Shown here: in pieces, positions 10,805-23,800 of the stretch
Position numbering within the stretch: position 1 is the stretch's first letter
How the letters are laid out: every line of letters begins with the position of its first letter
Source: Petrosia ficiformis
Lineage: Eukaryota; Porifera; Demospongiae; Haplosclerida; Petrosiidae
Length of the DNA: 64,000 nucleotides
Assembly: GCA_947044365.1 (NCBI GenBank)
Contig: OX345637.1
Coordinates: forward strand, 3,582,501-3,646,500
Direction: 5' to 3'
Program-made: the position numbers and the translations under genes
The notes under the pieces: generated by a model
Seen by the model: the letters and a program-made list of their open reading frames with translations, nothing else
Databases searched by the model: none
Told to the model about the DNA's origin: nothing

Positions 10805-12904
10805 TTAGTCAATAGATAGATCGGGAAACATCTGCACTCGATACTTATACTGTATTTCGTATTTTACCCACGTCTCTGGCTTTTCTCCTTCAACATGAAA
10901 ACCTTTAACTGAAATTCCTGTGGAGGATCCTGGCACTGCATATGTAACTACTGCTTGTTCATTTTGCATGTCGGGCTTTTGCATTCCAGATTTAAGCTGA
11001 ATTTCACATGTAAATGTATGAGGCTGTGATGTGTTACTATACGAACCAAGTCTCCACATGATAGCCTGATGTTCTGGTTCATACTTTGCACTACCAAGAT
11101 GGGTTTCGATTTGGCACTCATTTGTTTTTATCTTACGCCGAAAACTTCCACGCAGAGCTGCAGTTGATCCAATTGTACGCTTCTGACCAAATTTACTTTC
11201 AGTTAAAAAGAGACTACTCCATGAGGACGGAATTGGGAATTTTATAGTGAAATTTGTGATTGGTCGTTGTTGAAGATTGTGTTTCTTTCGGACGATAAAG
11301 GATGATGTGATTCTTACATTATGTTGAGTCTGGTTATATTCCATAAGGCATGAAACATTGATTGGTGGTGATACATAAGGATCAATTGAGCATCGGAACA
11401 ACTCGAATGTTGACCCATCGATAGGTTGGAATTTTAGCTCTCTGGATGTACGATACAGGTCGGCATTGACACATGGATGGAGCACAGTATCACGAAGACG
11501 AACTTGCCTTGTCATGCTCTGTGAAAGTAGACTCTTTCCTTGAAGCAAAGTAGCTTCTACATCATTTAATACAATCGTACACTCTGGCGCAGCTGTAAGG
11601 AATGCCTGTATATAAACACGATTTAGAGATTTTCGGTCCAAAACAGCACCGTCACAGTTCATCAAAATGTCTGAATATTCCTTAACATCAACAAAAACCT
11701 CATTACTACGATAAGCTACACCTTTCATTCTAATTACAGGAAGTTGACGTACAGCTTCATTGATAGCTTCTGAGATATTTTGTATTAAGCCAAGATCATG
11801 TGATCCAAGTTTCAGTAAAGTGCTAGACGAAGTAATGTGTTCCCTAAGAAGAAATCTTTTAAATGTACGCCTTTCTCGAGCAACTGTCTTTTGAAGTTTT
11901 ATCTGGTGTAATTTCGTTTGACGGTCATAAGATCGTGGAACTGGGCCTGTTACAGTATGATCAAGCTGTAAAATAATATCTTCTACTACAGATGGAGCAT
12001 ACTCAATCTTTTTTCCTCTACCAGATGGAGGAATTGCACCTTTCTTTACTGACAGTACACCATCTTTTACAGTGACTTTAACAGGCAGCCATTTTGTTTT
12101 GGTTCCTGGAATTCGCTTATTTAACTTTAAAAAAATATCCCATTGGCGATCGATTTTAAACTTGCGTGTGAGTTCATCTTCATTAGAAAATCTCTGTTGA
12201 AGCTCTCGATCAAGACTAGTGTTACTAAGTCGTCTTTGTCGAAGGGAATCAACAATTCGTACCGCGCGATGAGTATCAGCTCTCATGCTTTGAGTCCTAC
12301 GAAATGGTAATGATTCTGAATCAGTTGGTTGCGACGTAAATTTATTATTATTTAATGTGTCATTAAGTGCTGTCCATTCGGACTGATTCGTCTCTGTATC
12401 GATACCATACCTCTGAACATCCTCTAGATCACCATTGCTATCAATCTTATGTTGTTTTGCAGTATGTTGATTTGTCACTGGATCATCATCAAAACTCTCC
12501 CATTTCTTTTCTCTCACTTCTTTTGATTTCATTGGCTCGTCAAGCAAATTGGGAAGTGATTGACACTCAAGATCATAGCCATTGTGCTCGATTTCATTGG
12601 GTGGAGTCTCAGATCTGTCGGGCTCTAATTCAAAGTGTTCCCAGTTTTCGGTTTCAACTTCTATGTCAATCCCTCCTACTGCTCCATCTAAATTAATATT
12701 ACCCGTACTGGAATTGGAATTAGTGTGATTAGTGTGAATCGGAGAGTCAGTGTTTGAGAAATCATCAGAGAAACGATTAGGTTTTTTTTGAGGAGATGAG
12801 TCACGACTGGGTGTGTCAACAAAACTGTCACGAAATCCCTGGTCACTGTCAGTACCAGACGTGTGTCTGGTAACTTCCATAGTTGTAGTAAGTTCTACTG
12901 CCAT
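10805..12904 (-). CDS. Stonin-family endocytic adaptor (stonin homology plus mu-homology domain)
   Basis: A single uninterrupted frame of 699 aa on the minus strand. Residues 1-230 are acidic, Ser/Asn-rich and disordered. They contain WEHFELEPD, WESFDDDP and EWTALND, acidic Trp motifs like the WVxF-type AP-2 ear-binding motifs of stonin 2. Residues about 245-390 look like the stonin homology domain (QWDIFLKLNKRIPGTKTKW, KWLPVKVTVKDGVLSVKKG). Residues about 390-695 are the mu-homology domain (RMKGVAYRSNEVFVDVKEYS, then PITNFTIKFPIPSSW, KYEPEHQAIMWRLGSY, and a C-terminal KYRVQMFPDL). Stonins link synaptotagmin-type cargo to AP-2 in clathrin-mediated endocytosis. The whole CDS lacks introns while all other large genes here are intron-rich, so it may be retro-derived or simply have a UTR intron upstream. 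The ATG at 12904 is the first in frame. Confidence 0.88.
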   Translation of the reverse strand: MAVELTTTMEVTRHTSGTDSDQGFRDSFVDTPSRDSSPQKKPNRFSDDFSNTDSPIHTNHTNSNSSTGNINLDGAVGGIDIEVETENWEHFELEPDRSETPPNEIEHNGYDLECQSLPNLLDEPMKSKEVREKKWESFDDDPVTNQHTAKQHKIDSNGDLEDVQRYGIDTETNQSEWTALNDTLNNNKFTSQPTDSESLPFRRTQSMRADTHRAVRIVDSLRQRRLSNTSLDRELQQRFSNEDELTRKFKIDRQWDIFLKLNKRIPGTKTKWLPVKVTVKDGVLSVKKGAIPPSGRGKKIEYAPSVVEDIILQLDHTVTGPVPRSYDRQTKLHQIKLQKTVARERRTFKRFLLREHITSSSTLLKLGSHDLGLIQNISEAINEAVRQLPVIRMKGVAYRSNEVFVDVKEYSDILMNCDGAVLDRKSLNRVYIQAFLTAAPECTIVLNDVEATLLQGKSLLSQSMTRQVRLRDTVLHPCVNADLYRTSRELKFQPIDGSTFELFRCSIDPYVSPPINVSCLMEYNQTQHNVRITSSFIVRKKHNLQQRPITNFTIKFPIPSSWSSLFLTESKFGQKRTIGSTAALRGSFRRKIKTNECQIETHLGSAKYEPEHQAIMWRLGSYSNTSQPHTFTCEIQLKSGMQKPDMQNEQAVVTYAVPGSSTGISVKGFHVEGEKPETWVKYEIQYKYRVQMFPDLSID

Positions 12905-13432
12905 TGTCTATATCTGTATAAAAATAAACAAAATCATAATTACAAATAGTAATCTAATAAAGGTACTTCATGATGTATCGCTTCATTTCATTGTAACATG
13001 ATCAAAATGATTAAGCCAGCTTCATTATTAATTCACTACATAACTTTGTACTGTGCCTACATATTATGTTTCAAACCATTATATCCAGTAAATTCCATAT
13101 AGATTATGGATATCTCTAATGATGAAAGTGGATTCTATGCTTCTTTTGAAAGGATTGAAACCCTCAAGAACCAATAGTAAAACAGACAATTACCATTATC
13201 AATTTAGAAAAAAATCAACTGATGTTAGGGCTTAATTCATCCACGATTTACAGACAGACTGTACAGCGTTAGATCCATTTTGTATGCTGAAAAAGAGCCA
13301 CCATTTTAAAAAGGAAGAAAAATAAAGCATTCTAGGAACAACATGGTATATGGGAATTCTTAGTTACATGCACTTTGACACTGGAAATACTTGCACCTGT
13401 ACATGTAGTACATGGTTCATAGGAAATATGTG

Positions 13433-13636
13433 TACCAGAGTGTTTGATATTTTGAATATGGGCCAAATTGGCTCAACAATGGTTAGTGTGTGCAATATTA
13501 GAAACAAATCTTGAGCCAATTAACACAGTTAATGCTGATAGTGACAATATTATTATAACTAACTACGCCACTGGCCCAAAGAGAGAACTTTACAGTGCCA
13601 AATAAGAAGTTCTTTGGGCCAATGGTGTGCCATATA
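13433..13636. mobile_element. Interspersed element, TTGGCTCAA family, copy 2
   Basis: Same order of blocks as the copy at 3841, in the same orientation, with point differences and a changed block after gtgtgtgca. Confidence 0.7.
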
Positions 13637-16436
13637 AATTTATCGAAACACTGATGTGTACATTTACATGTAAGGTTTATCAATACTTGTATGTATCGGT
13701 ATGAGAGAATTAGAAACACTATAAAAACATGACTAGGGATTGAACCCAAGACTGTCTAGTCAGATTCCAGATTTTTCAGTTGTGTCATTCTGAGGGGCTC
13801 GGTCAATTAATGGGTGAAGCACATACATGTAATAGAACACACACTCGAGTTGTACAGACCAGCAGGAAAAAAAAAGCTGCTTGTAACTTATGTAAGAAAC
13901 TGGAACTAATAGCTATTCTAACTGAAATATATTCCTAAAGTTCTACAATATCCTTTAAAAGGTAAGGAGAGTAGATAATAACTATAATAGGCTGTTGTGT
14001 TTCAGGCATGAAAAAGTCAGCCATGACTACTGAATGCTGGACACCACAAAGCATTTATAGGGATACTTTTTCTCTATATTTATCCTGTTTGACTGTAACC
14101 CATAGCTAACCATTTTCAGTTGTATTTAAAAATTGTATTTTAATCCATAATCTCAGAGCTGGTCATTATGGTTTCCATATATGTGACTATAATGAGAGCC
14201 AATAATTCAAGCTCTCTTTCCATAATCCATATATAAATGTACAAAGTACATATCATGACCATGTCCAAAAGTAGATTTACTTTCAGTTTGTGTACTGCTT
14301 TAAGTTAATTACAAAGCATCCATTAAAATGCTATACTAATGCCAAAAACTAATTCTTATTGATGAAGACTAGTACACATACACTAATAAATACACTCCAA
14401 ATAGTACATGTACATGGGGTGGGAAATAACCACAAATATTAACTTGCAGTACTATAATTATACATGTAGTAAATTATAATTATATACACAAACACTACAT
14501 GTACACTACATGTACATAACTACATGTACATAACTACATGTGTAATCTGTACTATTAATTATGTACATGTATGCATATACAATGTACATACATGTACATT
14601 GTATACAGTATATACTTGCATGAGTAATCAAATTAGTACACAATTCATTACTAATTACACATACATGTACATGTACATGACTTCCAAGTTTCTACACATT
14701 TTCACTCTATTTGGATTTTTTGTACACTAAACTAAAAGTCCAATTAGTAGTTTTAACACATAATTCATTACTAAGGACATGACAAATTTTAGACTAGCAT
14801 ACATATATCATATGTACGTGTACATGTACATGTACACGACTTCCACATTTCTACACATTTTCACTCTATAAGGATTTTTTTGTACACTAAACTAAAAGAG
14901 GTATAAACAGATGCTCTTGATCAATTACATGAGGCTGAAGGAATGATATTTGCTTCCAGGAATGAATGAAAAAACCTATCTTTAAAGGAATGAAGAGATA
15001 CTACACCCAAACATTATGATCTGTTAACACTTATTCAGTATGTGTATTGTGTACATGTACATGTTTGAGATAGCTGTAGATACATGTATTACAATTCAGA
15101 AATCCCTTTTCTGATTTTATAGAACATCAAATAAAAATTTGTCTTTGCTTTCAAATGAATGATATCATATGTTATATAGCACTGATTTTATTTAACATAC
15201 TTCTTCAAGCATTATATTCATTACCTATGGTATTTAGATGAAACTCATCAGGGGCAAACATGATTAGATGAGATATTTCGTAATATATTACAATTTCAAT
15301 TTTTGCTCTGCTGAAATTTATTTTTTGAAGTAGAAAATGTCACTTATAATGCAACATACAATGTATGTGAGTATTGAGTATAAATAATCGAAGCTGGGAG
15401 CTATGGAAAAAATGTTGAAACTCTGCTCGAACATAACTCACACTTGCTTTATAATTAATATATAAAATATTCCATTTGCCAAATCTATATAAAACACAAA
15501 GTACATTCAAATTGACATACATCATCTGGTGTCCAAATTGTTTCTTGCTTAGTCAAGAATTATTGTTCAATTCAAAACAAAATAGATTGTATTACGTAAC
15601 AGTTGTTACTAGGTTATCTATAGATACTGCTGAAACAGTTAAAATAATTGATGTTACCTACATTCATGGATATCTGTGTATCAATATTACTTTATATAGC
15701 CAATCATAACACCTAATATGTAATATTGAATGAAAATGATAACTTCATGTATGTATACTATAAAATAGACACAGGTAGATGAGGAAATCACAACACAGAT
15801 GATAACAAGTATTATAGTACCTGTGGTTTGAAAACATTCCTATTAGGACATTGTTGATATAATATGAAAATTGTCTGTGCTATGTACATGTATATCTAAC
15901 ATTTATTTCTATAATGCATAATTTCACAGTAGTACATATATACAGACCTGTCACTGAATTTATTTAAAAAAAAGATCTGATATATATAGGCCTGACCCAT
16001 CACTATGATTGCTTTGTGGTTAACTACATGTATGTATTAATATATAATACACACTGAGTCAATCACGTTTCATATATTGGTCACCTGATCATGTTTTAGA
16101 CACACTTAAGAATGCATTCACTACTCAATGCATAGTTAACTATGAAAATGCAAGCAACACACTAGAAATGTGAAGCGATAGACAATAAATCTTTTATAAC
16201 ATTATTTAATTAAGTGTTATCATTTGGCACTTGGGTGGAGCTCAATGAAGGTACTTGAGCAGACCTTTATTGGTCCACCTGAGTGTCATATTATAACACT
16301 TAGCAGAAAGAAAACGATAATTTATTGTAAAAATACTTTGAAAATTAAAAGTGTCATTTAAGGCACGAAAAGGAGATTTATTGAAAAACGTATCCCTATG
16401 ATCGGTTTGTTATACCCTTCATTCATAGCTGACAGC

Positions 16437-16610
16437 CAATGGTATGGAAATAGCCAGTGGTGTGCCAGTCATGCAGGACTTTGTCTGATAAATGTAGCGA
16501 ATGTCCGAAAAATTGAAACTAAACTGTATACAAAGTATATGGGGAGAAGGACAACAGTGGTGGAAATAGGTCAAAATATCCAGTAATCGGCTCAATGTTC
16601 CACATCCTTG
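16437..16610 (+). mobile_element. hAT-like MITE (CAGGGGTGTGGAAA family), 174 bp
   Basis: Ends caatggtatggaaa and ttccacatccttg are degenerate forms of the family TIR. It is flanked by ctgacagc (16429-16436) and ctgacagt (16611-16618), an 8-bp target duplication with one mismatch. An 8-bp duplication with CAG ends is typical of hAT transposons. Confidence 0.85.
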
Positions 16611-17891
16611 CTGACAGTTCCGGCACATGTACCTTTCTGTGTACTCTAAATAGCAGATTACATAGATGTTTGATGAAACTAAAGTACTCATTCAAGGCTC
16701 TAACCTAAATTATTTCCTCATGTCTGAAACTCAACAACCTGTTATACATGTTTTTCTTAATTTGTATTCCTGCATCATTTTTAAATAATATTTCTTTACT
16801 GCAGCAGTTATTAGTTTCGCCCTGCGCAGTCTGTAGCTCGAATGCACACTCCTTTATGTGCCACACCCATTAACTGACCATGCCCCTTCCCTCCAAATGA
16901 TAAAACACATGGTAATTAAAACATCCTTAATTACCATGTGCAGCACATGTGATAATATACATAATTAACCTTGTGGAAAGAAATCATAGGGAGGGCTCTG
17001 TGGGCAATATTAAAAAAAATGAATTTCAGTGATCATCTCAATAAATGTAATCATTATTAGACCTTCATTACAATAATTATCTATAACATGTATTGGGTAA
17101 GTAAATAATTATAATTACATATATTAGGTGTATGTTTACACACATACTTTCCAATCATTTACATCAACACCCAGTAATGTGATTAACTTTACACATCTTG
17201 CTGGAGTACAATTATCCCCTAAAAATATGTGTATTACATCAATTCCAAGTTTATGACAAACAATTTATGCTCTTTCAAAGATATGTCACCAAAAAATTAC
17301 TAATAAAAATGAATACATGCAAGTATAATATTATTGCAATACACACACATAAATATTCTATTTGGAGAACTTCATAAACTTCTATTTAATGTTCATACAT
17401 TATGTAATGGGCAAATTATGCTGAAAATTCATGATGAACCAACACAGCCAGTGGCTAAGAATAATACCACAACACAGGAACTACAAATTTCAAGTTAAGG
17501 ATGACACACACCAGGGTATTTGAAGGTAACGAGACAGACACATATATTTATTATTATCATTAGCTGATTATCAGTTTATAACGTATAACAATTCAATGAA
17601 ACGTGACTGCATAAATTATATAATTATAAACATAACACATTCATGTTAGAAGAAAAAAACAATAATCAAGTTATGAATTTTAAAATAGTAGTTACCAACT
17701 TACATTGATGTGAGCGGAAAGACTATCAACCAGTTTCACTTGATAAAGGACAGCTAGTGAATAATTACTCACCACAGGAATTCAATTTCGTTGTTCTTTT
17801 GTATGGGTTCAACGTGACTAACTTCGTACACTTTCAGTAATCTGACTCCGTTTATCTAAAGCTCCACCAAAACGCTGCCTTTCTCCACCAA

Positions 17892-20800
17892 ATGGCGTAT
17901 CCAGGGGAGGGGTATAAAATGTCCAATTATGGATACAAGACGTACACTCCAGAACAAATAAAAGAAGTTTGGAGGGAAAGCACGGCAAGAGAGTCAAAGA
18001 TTGCTGAACAGCATAACGCAACTAAAGCTGTAGCTATGAAGAGAGAGGTAGGATAACAGACTAATAAAAACTTGTTTATTTAACAAGCCAAACTATCAAC
18101 AGACAACTGTGTCACCTGTTTAGAATAGTACAGAAATGTAGAAATCGTTACCTGTATTTTTCAACCAGCAGTAGCTAGATTCTGCTATATATATATATAT
18201 ATATATATGTGATCCACAATTTACACTCTCTTGTAAGCACCCAAAATTCATATTGGAGTACACCACTCTTACTTTATAGATGAACCCCCAGTATTGCAAC
18301 TTACGCTTTGTCTCCTATACTGACACCATGTCTTTATAGGTCTTGGAGTACCAGCAAGTGGTGTGTCAGCAGAACAGGGTCTAGACCATTTTCTGCTGAA
18401 TCATAGGGTCTAAGGGACCATGTTCTGCTGAACCATAGGGTCTAGGGGACCATGTTCTGCTGAATCATAGGGTCTAGTGACCATGTTCTGCTGAACCATA
18501 AGGTCTAGTGGACCAGGTTCTGCTGAACCAAGGTCTAGTGTACCATGTTCTGCTGAAACATAGGGTCTAGTGGACCATGTTCTGCTGAACCATAGGGTCT
18601 AAGGGAACAAGGTCTGCTGAATCATAGGGTCTAGTGGACCATGTTCTGCTGAACCATAGGGTCTAAGGGACCATGTCCTGCTGAACCATAGGGTCTAGTC
18701 ACTAGACCCTATGGTTCAGCAGGACATGGTCCCCTAGACTCTAGTGAACCATGTTCTGCTGAACCATAGGGTCTAGGGGACCATGTTCTGCTGAACCATA
18801 GGGTCTAGGAAGAGTATGGTTAAATTATTTCAGTTATATAGTAACACACCCACTTCCATACTCAATGTGTTCTCTATCATTTCTGGTAGATAAGTGTAAT
18901 AATTCATTGGTTCTCCAAGACCAATAATTACAGTTCTAGTGCAGGAGGTATACCCTTAAATTTAATCTGTGACTCACATACCAAAACTAGTAGTGTTTAA
19001 TCTTCAGCCTAAATTGCTAAAATGTCGAACCATAGGGTCCAGAGATCATGTTTCATTGAACCATGTGGTCTGGGAGAGTAGGATCCTAATAGGTTAGCCA
19101 TAGCATAATTTAAAGTGACAAATTTTTAAGAGATTTTCTTGAAACATTTGAGATTAGTCTACTGGTCCATGTAGAATGACACAGACATTCTTCATTTCCT
19201 TATTAGAAGGGCTGGTGCGTTAGTTATACCATTCTTGCTTCATATTTCAAAAGGAAGGGGAAACTGTGAATCTTTGCAATGACCTATTAACTAATTCCAA
19301 TTTTTATTCATGAGCAGGATTTTATAAGTAACTTTTCTAGGCATATACACAACTGCATATATATTTAATTATCTTTACATGTTCTTGATAGTAGCCTATT
19401 TTGTTGAAGAGAAGACCTTCCGAAAAGCCATAGATAACACAATGATTATTCCTTATTGCATAAACACAGTAAAGTAATTTCTGTAGGCTGTAATTAAACT
19501 TTAGTGGTCACACGACCAGGCAAATTTTACTGGCCCTGCACTCAATCTTTCCAGACATTTCCTCCCCTGTGCAATAAACCATGTGAGATTACCACAAAAT
19601 TTGCTGTGAAATGTTTGAGATTCTTCCATTTTTAATTTAAAAATTTACACCTCATTCCTAGAGTTATTTCATTCTGAACTGTATACACCCTCTATTGATA
19701 TTATACATGTACATGTAGATATTGTATTATTAACCTTTGCTCCCGTAGGCATAGTGGAGGATTACTGTAATATCATTATTATTATTAGTTATCTACACAT
19801 ACACTTATAAATTGTAATTTCTGCTCACAATAAATTGATCTTCTAACTAATGTAATTTCTTACACATGTACAAACTAGTTAATACTCCTTTAGTTATAAT
19901 AAAATTTCATAAATCAGCATTAACAGAACATTCCAACATAGTGAAAGCAATCATCATATTCTGTTTTGAAAGTTATCTTTAACTAGTAATTATTGTGTCT
20001 CAATCATCCAATCTCTTAGTCCTATTAACTGCTTCTGACTGCTGGATGTGTGATTATAGTATATACTACCACCTGTACATGACATATAAAGGATTGTGGA
20101 GAGCTGGTATTTTTCACTTTCCTTTTTAGTCATGTACTATTAAATTATCTATGTATAGCAAGAGCAAGAGAATATAATTATAGTACTACAGGCAGGGGAG
20201 GGGGAGGGTTTGGAGGTATGTTCATTTTAAAATGGCTTCTGGAAGGAATGTGTGGAGGGGGAGAACCCAGTGTGTCCCCCACTACTAAACTTATGACATA
20301 ATTAGTCTATACATGTACATGTCATATATAATCATAATTATATTGTACATGTATCACAGCCCCATATCCCAAGTAAGGAGTATAAATCCAAAATATGTAA
20401 CATGTAAAATTGCTAAGGTGTGGCACTCAATAACGATATTCATTGCTTGCTTAGTAATTCCTCTGTTATATATACATGTACATGTACATAGTATTCTTAG
20501 TATTGAATATTTGAAAGTGTTTATATTAATTGCAAATGTTATAAACAGGAAATATGTATTTCATATCCCATTATATCATATAGAATGGCATGTCTATCCT
20601 GTACCTCTACATACTGTACCTGACTTAATGAGAGGTATACTTTAATAAGGTGATACTCAACTGTACATGTACTTCTAATGTACTGTAATAAGTGTGAATT
20701 CCCTTTACTGATAGCATAGTACTAAGGTGTAATACTGTATAGTACATTTGAAGTACAGTGTAGTTCACTCACAAAGTACATGTGATAGTACATGTATGTA

Positions 20801-23800
20801 AACATAATGATGTGTATCTATGATTGTTTCTTTTGTGTTTATTATTTAACTGTTAACACTACCTTACTCAAATGATGTGACTGACCACATGTTGAATCTC
20901 CCACACAATCAACACATGCAATTAACTGGATCAGTCAAGCATCTGATATCAGTCACAACAGATAATATGTCACAAGGAGATATGTTTTAACAATCATCCA
21001 TGTAGTCATGATATTTGTATTTAAGCGCTCATGCATGTACATGTATATAACGCATTCATGGACAGATATGTGTAAATATTTGCAAATGGATGTACATCAT
21101 ACATGCATGTATGTATATACTATATATAGATATGTGTATGTAGTACATATACATGTCCGCGTATAGTATATGCAAGCACACATCATATATATATACAATT
21201 ATACATGCATGTGGTGTATCCATCTGCAAATATTTGCACATGTACAGTACATGTGTAAATGTACATGATATACAGTGAGTATGTATTGTATGTGTTGTAT
21301 GTGTGTGTTTACTCATACAATAGATAAGGATATGTGTATGTACAGTAATGCCACACATACACATATCCCTATCCATTGTCATATGTGAATGTACTTATAC
21401 GTATACAGTGTGTATGTATTCTATATGTGTTTAACTATAATGTCTGTACATGTACATGTACATACATACATGTACTTGCGTGAATGTCCAGTATGTATAC
21501 ATTCTATAATAGTAGTGTACATATATGTACATGTATGTACAATGTATGTACATATATGTACATAAATGTACATGTGCATTCATGGAATGTTTAGTTATGG
21601 CTGTTATGTATATTGCTCATGCTTTGTTACTATAACTTTGTTTATGTGTCTCTTCTATCATTAAAAGGTTTTAATAACTGTTGACATTGTTTTTGATCTC
21701 ATGATACACATGTACATGTACTAGAGTATTATTTGTAATCATGTTTACACTGCTTTAGATTAGATTGATTATAGCTTCATGTAGAGTAATTATGTATGTT
21801 GACCATGTTTACTAAAGACTGACTCGTTGTTTTACGATGGAATACTCGTGTTTAAATGATGCCATTCGACTTAATGTTGTTTTAGTTAACTATAACTATA
21901 ACTAAAACCCTTTTTCCACCACATTTCAGTGGCTTAAACATGCACAAGCATTGATCAAGTTATCTTCCTCCAAATATTTTTCACATCACCCATTTTAACT
22001 TGGTTCTTAAATTATCCATTAATGATATCAGAACATAATTATATAATGTCTATGCTTTGTTTAGAGAGATTTAACCATAGTAACTGATTTGCAAAATTGA
22101 TTTGTTAATTATCAAGTGCCAGCTTCATATGTGATTTTGAATTCTCAACTATCTGTTGTATTGAAATATTGATCTTATTTATCAATGACGTTGAACCAAT
22201 ACATTCACTGAAGCACAAACTAGCTTATGTGTATCAAAGCCACTATGGTCATGATACTGTATATGTTCAGATGACGTTTATTGAAAACTTCCTAGGAAGT
22301 TCAATTGAAACATGTTTATACATACATAGCTAGTATGTATAATACAGGTGCATTCTTTCTTCAACTCATTGATTCCTAATTAATGAGGAGAAAGTTTGAT
22401 GCACATGTACAATGTATGATTTACTAAGAAACAAGAGGGGAAAATCTTGCTTACTTTATAATAATACATGTTTATAAAATCTATATATTATCAGATGCAT
22501 AAATAGTAACCTTTATAAGCACAAATTTTAAACTGTCTCAATACATGATACACACTCTGGATACATACATGTGCATGTAGTATACGTACATTCAGTCTCA
22601 ATACATACACTCTGGATACATATACATGTGCATGTAGTATATGTACATTCAGTCTCAATACATACACTCTGGATACACTCTGGATACATACATGTGCATG
22701 TAGTATATGTACATACAGTCTCAATACATACACTCTGGATACATACATGTACATGTGCATGTAGTATATGTACATACAGTCTCAATAAATAAACTCTGGA
22801 TACATACACTCTGGATACATACATGTGCATGTAGTACATGTACATACTACATACAGTCTCAATACATACACTCTGGATACATAGTACATACAGTCTTGGT
22901 ACATACAGTCAGTGGTGTGGAAACAGCCAGTCATGCAGGACATTGTCCAATAAATCTAGTAAATGTCCAGTAAATTGAAACTAAACTGTATACAAAGTAT
23001 ATGGGGAGGACAAGAGTGATGAAAATAGGTTGAAATGTCCGGCAGGTTGCTCAATATTTCCACACCCCTGCATACAGTCTCGATACATAACACTCTACAT
23101 ACATAGTACATACAATCTTAATACATACACTCTGGATACATAACACTCTAGATACATAGTACATACAGTCTGGATACGTTGTTAAAGTTAATTGGATGTT
23201 CCTATGCATCTTTACTACGACTATGGCTAAGCATTATGAAGGGCAAAAGGAGCATTTTAATCATTACCTCATAACCTCCAACACAATGTATACTATTTGT
23301 AGGTACTTCAGTTTGTAGTATATAGTACTTTGTACTTTACCATCTAGTTTATAGTACATGTACATGTAGATCATAGTATTGTCTTTCTTCCATTTCCTTC
23401 TTATATATGCTTTGTAAGACATATTTCCCAGTTAAAAATATTTAATTACCACAATTTTGTATGCTATGCCCATTTTAGACCTCACTTCTTGTATTTGTGT
23501 ACTACATCTGATGATGACTTATTACTTACAAACAATAATATTAATGTGTAAGTAAAGCACTCATAGGGGTGGTACTTATATTTCAAGGTGGAGAAGATAC
23601 AATTATGTTAGCAAAGTACTGTTAGAGAAAGGACTGATAATATTCCATGATAGGAACAGGTATGGGGGAAACAGCCATGAGTGATGTAGAACCTTGTCCC
23701 ATAAATCTAGTACTGGAATGTCTGTTTTACATTACACCACCTTTTGATGTCTTTGTACTGCACTTGTGAATGAGGTTTGTGTATGTGGACTTCATATACA

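Larger units (their letters stand above)
12905..17891. other. Intergenic region with interspersed repeats
   Basis: I find no supported exon here. It holds copies of three repeat families (13433-13636, 14005-14080, 16437-16610) and AT-rich DNA with TACATGTA clusters at about 14400-14860. Short open frames of 60-90 aa are compositionally repetitive and have no recognisable motif. Confidence 0.55.

Noticed and set aside
12367..12696. 109-aa plus-strand frame
   Set aside because: Antisense shadow of the stonin N-terminal region.
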